A DNA stretch of 5,877 nucleotides from Promethearchaeota archaeon (GTDB taxonomy: Archaea > Asgardarchaeota > Lokiarchaeia > Sigynarchaeales > SOKP01), in contig JAEOUI010000515.1 in assembly GCA_016839425.1 (NCBI GenBank), forward strand, positions 1 through 5,877, given 5' to 3'. Positions 1 through 5,877 of this stretch are shown piece after piece. Made by a program: the position numbers and the translations under genes. Position 1 is the stretch's first letter. Every line of letters begins with the position of its first letter. Below the pieces are notes generated by a model. The model saw only the letters and a list, made by a program, of their open reading frames with translations, did not search any database and was not told where the DNA came from.

Positions 1-145
1 ATCTGCGGTAAGTTTGATAATACTAACGTGTAATGTAACGGTCTCATAATTACAAAAATTTATTATAAGAGTAATAACATAAAGTTTAAAAACTTTTCAA
101 GGAATATGGTAATATGTCTTGTTAATATCAGGATTGAGCAGACAA
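1..145. other. AT-rich upstream region, no gene
   Basis: This stretch ahead of the methyltransferase holds no convincing coding sequence on either strand. It is very AT-rich and probably contains the operon promoter and 5' leader. I see no tRNA, no strong rho-independent hairpin and no clear inverted-repeat operator. A pair of short imperfect direct repeats (GGAATATG at 101-108 and GTAATATG at 109-116) lies just upstream of the gene but is too weak to call an operator. Confidence 0.5.
9..16 (+). promoter_or_regulatory. Possible Bacteroidota-type -7 promoter element
   Basis: The octamer TAAGTTTG fits the TAnnTTTG -7 consensus used by the primary sigma factor of Bacteroidota. The matching -33 element (TTG-containing) would lie outside the window, so the promoter cannot be confirmed. 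If used, it would give a leader of roughly 120 bases before the ATG at 146. A short match in AT-rich DNA is expected by chance at appreciable frequency. Confidence 0.2.
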
Positions 146-1227
146 ATGAAAAACAAAAGGACAAACAACTTGAAAGCAATTGATTTTTTTTGTGGTACTG
201 GAGGAATGACATATGGTATGTCTCAGTCTGGTATTGAAGTCCTAGCAGGAATCGACAACGATCCAAATTGTAAAGACACTTACGAAATTAATAATAAAAA
301 ATCTATATTTATTGAACAAGACATCCATGATTTATCCGAAAATGAACTTGCCGATATAACAGGGATCAATAAAAAAGATGAATCATTATTATTCATTTGT
401 TGCAGTCCATGTCAATTTTGGACTAAAATCAATACATGTAAAAAGAAGGTCTGAAAAGCAAGAATCTTTTGACAGAATTCCAGCGATTTGTTTCATGGTT
501 TGAACCGGGTTATATTGTAATTGAAAATGTACCAGGTTTATTAAATAACAAGAAAGAAAAGGTTCTTGATAATTTTCTCAGCTTTTTAAAAAGCAGATCC
601 TATATTTTCGATAATGACATAATAAATGCAAATCATTATGGTGTCCCTCAAATTCGTAAAAGATATTTATTAGTGGCTACCCGAGTTTCTGAAAACATTC
701 GAATTCCTGATGAAGAATATAATGAGGAATTAACAGTAAGGAATTTTATCGGAAAGCATAACGGATTTCACTCTATTGAGGATGGTTATAAAGATAAAAC
801 TGAATTTATGCATACTACGGCATCTCTTTCGGAAAAAAATAAAAAGCGAATCAGAAAGACTGCTAGAGACGGAGGAACTCGCCTAAGTTGGAAAGATGAT
901 CTTGAATTGCAAATAAATGCATATCGCGGTAAAGACAATATTTTCAAGGATGTTTACGGACGTATGTTCTGGGACAAACCCGCACCTACCATTACTACCA
1001 GATTTAATAGTTATTCTAACGGCAGATTCGGACATCCTGAGGAGCACCGTGCAATATCTTTGAGAGAAGGTGCAACGTTAATGACTTTTCCGAAAACATA
1101 TATTTTCAAAGGGCCGAACGAAGCATCTGTTGCCAAACAAATTGGAAATGCTGTTCCTCCAGAATTATCTAAAAGAATAGGAAAATCATTGCAAGAGAAC
1201 TACAAAACTGTTAAAATATCAAATTAA
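146..1227 (+). pseudogene. DNA (cytosine-5-)-methyltransferase, frameshifted
   Basis: This would methylate C5 of cytosine using S-adenosylmethionine, as the modification arm of an R-M-like system. In the first frame (ATG 146 to stop 452-454, 102 residues) I see motif I (DFFCGTGG, residues 13-20), motif II with D37, QDIHDL near 58-63 and motif IV SPCQ with catalytic Cys89. The frame then breaks. The rest continues in the -1 frame, open from 442 to the stop at 1225-1227, with motif VI ENV (523-531), motif VIII QIRKR (649-663), a target-recognition stretch, motif IX DKPAPTITTRF and motif X QIGNAVPPE. One restored base near 440-454 gives 360 residues, a usual size for the family. The second part has only a TTG (469) as a plausible early start, with no clear ribosome-binding site, so separate subunits look unlikely. 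ATG 146 is preferred to TTG 119 because motif I falls about ten residues after it. The cause may be a real mutation, a sequencing error or, less likely, programmed frameshifting. Confidence 0.9.
439..475 (+). other. Frameshift site with A-run and weak downstream hairpin
   Basis: The frame change must occur between the last -1-frame stop (TAA 439-441) and the zero-frame stop (TGA 452-454). The interval contains T-AAA-AAG (439-445), in which the AAG codon could slip back one base onto AAA. Five bases downstream, 451-475 can fold into a weak hairpin: AAAAG (454-458) with CTTTT (466-470), and CTG (451-453) with CAG (473-475) across a two-base bulge, around a seven-base loop. The layout resembles a -1 frameshift signal. 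However, the heptamer is not canonical (T rather than A in first position) and the stem is mostly A-T. A simple one-base deletion, for example in the GG at 448-449, explains the data equally well. Confidence 0.4.
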
Positions 1228-1233
1228 GGGATT

Positions 1234-4227
1234 ATGGCTAAATTCAAAGCACGTGCTAGAACGTTGGATATGCTAGGACGTCAACAAATCGCAGGAATTC
1301 CTACCGCAATCAGTGAACTTTTTAAAAATGCACATGATGCATATGCTGATAAAGTCGAAGTTGATTATTATCGCTCTGATGGCCTTTTTGTTCTCAGAGA
1401 CGACGGTTTGGGAATGACAGAAGAGGATTTTGAGGAACGATGGTTGACATTAGGCACAGAAAGCAAACTGGATGGTAGTAAAGGATTAAATCCTCCTCCT
1501 AAAGATCCTGACAAACCTGCAAGACCGATATTAGGTGAAAAAGGAATCGGAAGACTGGCAATAGCTTCAATAGGACCTCAAGTACTAGTACTTACAAAAG
1601 TAAAAAGAACCGAAGGATTACCTAATTTAGTTTCAACATTCATTAATTGGAGTCTTTTCGAACTACCAGGAATAGATTTAGACCAAGTAGTCGTTCCTAT
1701 GCGTACATTTTCCAACGATAATCTACCGGGAAGAGATGATATTAATGGTATGGTCGAAGAAGTAATTTCGAACGTCAATATTTTGAAAAAACAAGAACAA
1801 ATTTCCGATGAAATCGCCGAAAAATTAATATTACAATTGAATGCCTTCGATTTAAATCCAAAAGAGATGGATGAATATCTCGGGGAGCCGAGTTTAGCCG
1901 GAGAAGGACATGGTACACATTTTTACATACTTCCCGCTAATGAGATGCTCCAATTATCTATTGACGGTGATAAATCTGTAGATAAAGCTTCTCCTCTGAC
2001 AAAGATGTTGATAGGTTTTACTAACACTATGACACCTGATGCTAAAAACCCAAGTATAAAAGCAAGTTTCAGGGACCATAAAACCGATGATTTTTATAAT
2101 GAGTTGATTAGTTATTCGGAATTTTTCACACCTGAAGAATTCCGAATGGCAGATCATCACTTTAAAGGTGTTTTTGATGAATATGGTCAATTCAAAGGTA
2201 CTGTTACAGTATATGGTGAAGAATCAAATGAACATATTATTCCTTGGAACGGATCAAGGGGTAAAAAGACATCATGTGGTCCTTTCAAAATAAATGTGGC
2301 TTATATTCAAGGAACATTAGCTCAAACAAAATTACCTCCAGATGAACATGCACTTATTATGAAAAAATTGGATCAATTGGGTGGTCTTTATATTTACAAA
2401 GATGATATCAGAATATTACCTTATGGGGATTCAGATTATGATTTTTTGAATATTGAAAAAAGAAGAACCTTAAAAGCATCATATTATTTTTTCTCCTATC
2501 GTCGTATGTTCGGTGTTATAGAAATCTCACGGGAAAATAATCAAAATTTAATCGAAAAAGCTGGACGTGAAGGATTCATAGAAAACAAAGCTTATAGACA
2601 ATTCAAAGAGATTGGTGAAAATTTTTTCGTGCAATTAGCCGCTGATTTTTTCAGGGAAGGGGGAGGTCCGAAATCAGAATTATGGGATATTACAAGAAAA
2701 GAACTAAAGAGATTGCATGAAGCAAAGAAAGAATATGAGAAAAAAGCTACATCAAAAAAGAACAAATTGATTGAAGATTTGGAACGATTTTTCAAGCAAA
2801 TACAACACGGAGAACCGCAAAGAGAAATTCAATTGCTATTGGATACACTGGAACGTGATTTAGAAATCGCTTCGAAAATAACAAATCCTGATGAGTCTTC
2901 CCAAGCTTTTCTAAATGCTGAATCGGCTGCAAGGAAAATGCTCGATAATTTACGTGAAAAGTATAAGGTCGTTCGTCCCAGAGGATTTGCATTAGGGAAG
3001 GTCCGATTCGATTGGGAAGCCTATTTGAAAGAAGTCAAAAGTCTTGAAAGTTCTCTTTTTGTCCCGACTTACAAAAGAATGGAAGAAATCGCTCATATTG
3101 CTGAAAAAGAATATAATTTTTCAATAGATAGAAGACGGAGAGTAGAACAAGCTTTGAACGAGATTATAGAAGATACTCGAAAAACTACAAGTTCTGAGAC
3201 CCGTGAAACACGTGAGATTCTTAACGAAGTCAATAATAAAGTGATTGCATTAACCAAAGAAATAATTTTGGAAATGGAGGATGATGTTAAAGAAGTAATA
3301 AGTGAATTAGCGAAGATTGATATGACGGAAATGGACGATGCAAATTTGATTTCCGAAAGGTCAAAACTTGAATCAAAAATAATTTATGAAGCGGAAAGAA
3401 ATAAAGAGATACTTGAAAGTATACAGGCACAACTCGATAATATAACTTGGACTAAAGACGAAACTGGGGAAATTATTACTTCTGTTGATATTACTGAAGC
3501 AATTGAAGAGGAACTTATTTCTCTCAGAGAAAGAGCAGATCAGGATCTTGAGCTTAGTCAATTAGGATTAGCAATCGGAGTAATTCATCATGAATTTAGC
3601 GGGACAGTCAAATCAATTCGTGAAAGCATTAGAAAACTTAAGGCATGGGCTGATTTAAATGAAAACTTAAGTCCGTTGTATAAAGATATTCGTGCGAATT
3701 TCGAACATTTGGATGGTTATTTGACTTTATTCACACCATTGAATCGAAGATTATACAGAAAAGAAGTTGAAATTACAGGAAATGAAATAAAAAAATTCAT
3801 CGAAGATATTTTTTCAGAACGTATGAGAAGACATAACATCGATCTTGAATCATCCAGTACTTTTCTTAAAAAAATTATAATCGGATATCCTTCAACATTT
3901 TATCCTGTATTTGTTAACGTTATCGATAATGCAATTTTCTGGCTAAAAGACCAAAATCCACCGAGAAAAATAGTTCTTGATGCTGATGAATTGGGTTTTT
4001 CAATTTCTAATAATGGTCCTGAGATTTCTTCGAGAGATTATGAAATTATATTCGAGCAAGGTTTTACAAGAAAACCCAACGGAAGAGGATTAGGTCTTTA
4101 TATCTCTAAAGAAGTTCTTTCAAAGGTTGGTTATCAAATATGTGTAGTTCCCCCTCAACTTGTGAAAGGAGTTACATTCCGAATCGAACCGATTCAAAAT
4201 CAAAATCCGAATTTAGAGGGAGAATAA
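1234..4227 (+). CDS. Dual-GHKL ATPase: MORC/MutL-like module plus histidine-kinase-like core
   Basis: This predicted cytosolic ATPase of 997 residues has no signal peptide or membrane segment. Its N-terminal GHKL module has an N-box with E28, N32 and D35, a G1 box DDGLGM (56-61) and a G2 box GEKGIGRLA (101-109), all intact. An S5-like region follows at about 370-475 (GLYIYKDDIRILPYG, SYRRMFG, EKAGREGF), as in MutL/MORC-type ATPases. Residues ~485-780 are highly charged and helical, probably coiled coil in part. The C-terminal module matches a histidine-kinase core: H-box IHHEF with H786, N-box N895/N899, G1-like SNNGPEI (925-931), F-box FEQGFTRK (940-947) and G2 GRGLGLYISK (950-959). The H-to-N spacing of 109 residues is normal for such kinases. 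The usual G1 Asp and second Gly are replaced by N926 and E930, so ATP binding there may be altered. It starts six bases after the methylase stop with AAGGG just upstream, and it overlaps the next gene. By family context it probably senses or remodels DNA in an R-M-like system; which DNA state triggers it is unknown. Confidence 0.88.
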   Translation: MAKFKARARTLDMLGRQQIAGIPTAISELFKNAHDAYADKVEVDYYRSDGLFVLRDDGLGMTEEDFEERWLTLGTESKLDGSKGLNPPPKDPDKPARPILGEKGIGRLAIASIGPQVLVLTKVKRTEGLPNLVSTFINWSLFELPGIDLDQVVVPMRTFSNDNLPGRDDINGMVEEVISNVNILKKQEQISDEIAEKLILQLNAFDLNPKEMDEYLGEPSLAGEGHGTHFYILPANEMLQLSIDGDKSVDKASPLTKMLIGFTNTMTPDAKNPSIKASFRDHKTDDFYNELISYSEFFTPEEFRMADHHFKGVFDEYGQFKGTVTVYGEESNEHIIPWNGSRGKKTSCGPFKINVAYIQGTLAQTKLPPDEHALIMKKLDQLGGLYIYKDDIRILPYGDSDYDFLNIEKRRTLKASYYFFSYRRMFGVIEISRENNQNLIEKAGREGFIENKAYRQFKEIGENFFVQLAADFFREGGGPKSELWDITRKELKRLHEAKKEYEKKATSKKNKLIEDLERFFKQIQHGEPQREIQLLLDTLERDLEIASKITNPDESSQAFLNAESAARKMLDNLREKYKVVRPRGFALGKVRFDWEAYLKEVKSLESSLFVPTYKRMEEIAHIAEKEYNFSIDRRRRVEQALNEIIEDTRKTTSSETRETREILNEVNNKVIALTKEIILEMEDDVKEVISELAKIDMTEMDDANLISERSKLESKIIYEAERNKEILESIQAQLDNITWTKDETGEIITSVDITEAIEEELISLRERADQDLELSQLGLAIGVIHHEFSGTVKSIRESIRKLKAWADLNENLSPLYKDIRANFEHLDGYLTLFTPLNRRLYRKEVEITGNEIKKFIEDIFSERMRRHNIDLESSSTFLKKIIIGYPSTFYPVFVNVIDNAIFWLKDQNPPRKIVLDADELGFSISNNGPEISSRDYEIIFEQGFTRKPNGRGLGLYISKEVLSKVGYQICVVPPQLVKGVTFRIEPIQNQNPNLEGE
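4215..4223 (+). promoter_or_regulatory. Ribosome-binding site that fixes the receiver-gene start
   Basis: The purine run AGAGGGAGA, with its GAGG core about seven bases before ATG 4227, is a good Shine-Dalgarno match. It lies inside the last codons of the ATPase gene. It supports a start at 4227 with a TAATG stop-start overlap rather than the in-frame ATG at 4140, and it suggests translational coupling of the two genes. Confidence 0.6.
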
Positions 4228-5858
4228 TGCAGGAAAGTCATTCACCAGATTTCATGGAGTTATCGACAGAAGTTGCAAAAAAGTTTCTCCATACCGTTGT
4301 ATTTGTGGATGACCGGGCAATATACGAAGAAATAGAACAACCTACTGAATTAATTCCACCTAAACGAAGAGCTAAGAAGGAAGAGAAGAGTGAAGAAAGA
4401 CATCACCGAAATGCTCATACATTAAATGCAAAAATAGTAACGGATGAATTTGCCTCAAAAGGAATGATATGTTCGGTTTTAAAGCCGATTGAAGGAGAAA
4501 GCCCTTTAGAATATGTCAAACAAGCAGCAAAAAGAGCTGATGTTTTTATTTTAGATTGGAAAATAAATAATGACGATGGCAAAACAGCCAGAGAAATTAT
4601 TAAAATGCTAATTTCTTCAGATAACTCAGAATATTCGCGATTAAGATTAATTATTATTTATACTGGAGAGCCCGATATAAATTCTATTTCAGTCTCTATT
4701 AAAGAAAACATAGCGGAAGATTTTGGTACTGATTTCATTTCAGATGAGAATAATTTTGCTTTTTATAAAGGTCATTTTAGAATAGCAATTTTCGCTAAAG
4801 AAGAAACAAATGTAAATCCTGGTTGCGAGGAGCGTGTTCTTTCAATTGTGAATTTGCCTGAAAGACTCAGTATTGAATTCGCAAAAATTACATCGGGATT
4901 AGTTTCGAATGTAGCAATTGAATCATTATCTGTTCTCAGAGATAATACCCATTTGTTTTTAAGTAATTTAGGGACTGAGATTGATCCCCCTTATTTGGCT
5001 CATAGAGCTTTACTTCCTAATCCTGATGATGCCATGAATCATGCTGTTGATATAATTGCTTCTGAATTTCATTCACTTCTTGATAATTTCGAAGTGGGAA
5101 AGAAAGCGAATATTGAAGCAATTGATGCATGGTTGAAAATGAAAAAAGGTGGAAATCCATATACACTAATTTGGTCTGATATGAATATTAAGTTGGGATG
5201 TGAGGAAATATGCAAATGCCAAAAAGTTGGAATTGATGGATTTGATTGGATTCCTCATCTGGGTTCGAAAACTAAACAAGACAAATTTAAAAAGGATGCT
5301 TATAGTATATTTACTCAGACTTTCTGTGATGAGGATGAGAACTCACGAGAACTGGATTATAAATTCGCCATCCTCACATCTGTAAAAAACCGATATGGTG
5401 GAGATCGAAGTCCAATATTAACTTTAGGTACGATTATAAAAAAAGAGACTGAGAATTCGGATGAAAGTGAAAAATATTGGCTTTGCCTTCAACCTAGATG
5501 TGATTGCGTTAGAATTGAAGAGAATAGGAATTTTTTCTTTATTCCCTTGGAAAAAGTAGTAGATGATAGGAAATTAGACTTGGTTATAAAAATAGATGAT
5601 ATTAATTATGAAAAATTAAAAATCAATCAAAATATGTATCAATCAATACATCTTAAATTTTCATCGAATCCAAAAGAAGAACAAGTAGTTAGAGCAAGAA
5701 TAGAAGGAAATGATTTCATTTTTGAAACAATTGATGGACTTGTTTTTAGATGGGTTTCAGAACTTAAGAATGAACACGCACAAAGAATCGCTAACAATTT
5801 TGCTGCGAATTTTTCCCGCGTAGGTCTAGATGAATCTGAATGGTTACGTCGGGTATAA
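4227..5858 (+). CDS. Response-regulator-like receiver protein with unassigned C-terminal domain
   Basis: This is a predicted soluble protein of 543 residues. The first ~195 residues look like a diverged receiver domain: a hydrophobic strand ending in the acidic pair D28-D29 (VVFVDD), a strand ending in candidate phospho-acceptor D110 (VFILDW), T146 after a third strand (IIIYTG) and K191 after a fourth (IAIFAK). K191 is followed by E rather than the usual P. A Lys/Glu-rich insertion at about 33-66 separates the acidic pair from the next helix, which ordinary receivers lack. Residues ~200-543 match no DNA-binding output domain I recognise. They include a helical part (about 215-305) and a Cys-bearing part with C325/C329/C331 and C420/C425/C427. 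It resembles receiver-like proteins that accompany GHKL ATPases in conflict operons (recalled, not searched). The likely partner is the histidine-kinase-like end of the upstream ATPase, whose gene it overlaps by one base. Start 4227 is chosen for the ribosome-binding site and the overlap. The function of the C-terminal half is unknown. Confidence 0.8.
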   Translation: MQESHSPDFMELSTEVAKKFLHTVVFVDDRAIYEEIEQPTELIPPKRRAKKEEKSEERHHRNAHTLNAKIVTDEFASKGMICSVLKPIEGESPLEYVKQAAKRADVFILDWKINNDDGKTAREIIKMLISSDNSEYSRLRLIIIYTGEPDINSISVSIKENIAEDFGTDFISDENNFAFYKGHFRIAIFAKEETNVNPGCEERVLSIVNLPERLSIEFAKITSGLVSNVAIESLSVLRDNTHLFLSNLGTEIDPPYLAHRALLPNPDDAMNHAVDIIASEFHSLLDNFEVGKKANIEAIDAWLKMKKGGNPYTLIWSDMNIKLGCEEICKCQKVGIDGFDWIPHLGSKTKQDKFKKDAYSIFTQTFCDEDENSRELDYKFAILTSVKNRYGGDRSPILTLGTIIKKETENSDESEKYWLCLQPRCDCVRIEENRNFFFIPLEKVVDDRKLDLVIKIDDINYEKLKINQNMYQSIHLKFSSNPKEEQVVRARIEGNDFIFETIDGLVFRWVSELKNEHAQRIANNFAANFSRVGLDESEWLRRV

Positions 5859-5874
5859 ACAGAAATTAAACATT

Positions 5875-5877
5875 ATG
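5875..5877 (+). CDS. Possible start codon of a following operon gene, cut by the window edge
   Basis: The window ends on ATG, 16 bases after the receiver-gene stop, with no terminator-like hairpin between. In operons of this kind the following genes tend to encode a superfamily-II helicase (often Z1-type) and a PD-(D/E)XK nuclease, so such a gene may begin here. Nothing of the protein is visible and there is no clear ribosome-binding site, so identity cannot be judged. Confidence 0.3.

Noticed and set aside
101..129. Short AATATG-type direct repeats before the methylase as an operator or iteron
   Set aside because: There are only two imperfect copies in very AT-rich DNA, which is not beyond chance expectation.
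119..145. TTG start for the methyltransferase
   Set aside because: ATG 146 is in frame, places motif I at the usual short distance from the N-terminus, and needs no rare start codon.
63..266. Minus-strand open frame across the leader and methylase start
   Set aside because: It is the shadow of AT-rich DNA opposite methylase motif I, with no recognisable domain and no sensible context.
469..1227. Second methylase half as an independent subunit, as in naturally split C5 methylases
   Set aside because: The break falls between motifs IV and VI inside the catalytic core, the only early start is a TTG without a clear ribosome-binding site, and one base restores the frame.
1578..3561. Several short minus-strand open frames inside the ATPase gene (1578-1778, 1954-2190, 2592-2795, 2792-2992, 3373-3561)
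   Set aside because: All lie antisense to a strongly conserved coding region and show no domain or start signal of their own.
4140..4226. Upstream in-frame ATG extending the receiver gene by 29 residues
   Set aside because: It would overlap the conserved G2-to-end part of the ATPase gene by 88 bases and encode a low-complexity Ser/Arg-rich extension. ATG 4227 has a good ribosome-binding site and a TAATG overlap.
5200..5385. Plus-strand 61-residue open frame within the receiver gene
   Set aside because: It is an out-of-frame shadow of the 4227-5858 gene, with no ribosome-binding site or recognisable motif.

Overview
The window is AT-rich (about one third G+C by eye) bacterial DNA. It carries three collinear plus-strand genes packed head to tail, with no terminator visible between them. 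They read as the 5' part of one operon for a restriction-modification-like conflict system of the MORC/paraMORC type. The taxon cannot be fixed from sequence alone. Codon choice (AAA, GAA, AGA, ATT/ATA, TTA) and a possible Bacteroidota-style -7 box (TAAGTTTG) at the left edge make a Bacteroidota/FCB-group genome plausible, but this is weak evidence.

Layout: 1-145 is AT-rich leader with no gene. 146-1227 encodes a C5-cytosine DNA methyltransferase with motifs I to X recognisable, but the reading frame breaks just after the catalytic Pro-Cys loop (motif IV). Codons up to 454 are in one frame and the rest, to 1227, is in the -1 frame. Restoring one base gives a normal-looking 360-residue enzyme. 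1234-4227 encodes a 997-residue protein with two GHKL ATP-binding modules. The N-terminal one is a MutL/MORC-like GHKL-S5 ATPase. A long charged helical region follows, and then a C-terminal module built like a histidine-kinase core (H-box, N-box, F-box, G2-box). 4227-5858, overlapping the previous stop by one base, encodes a 543-residue protein. Its N-terminal ~195 residues have the key residues of a response-regulator receiver (DD, D, T, K), and it has a large C-terminal domain I cannot assign. The window ends on an ATG (5875-5877) that may start the next gene.

How they may work together: Iyer, Abhiman and Aravind (2008) placed MORC/paraMORC GHKL ATPases in R-M-like operons with DNA methylases, superfamily-II helicases and nucleases. 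By that analogy, the methylase would mark self DNA, the GHKL ATPase would sense or remodel DNA, and nuclease/helicase genes would lie to the right of the window. The unusual element is a complete-looking two-component pair (His on the ATPase, Asp on the next gene product) in a system with no sensor or membrane domain. This suggests that an ATP-driven or phosphotransfer switch controls the effector. That role is inference, not something shown by the sequence.
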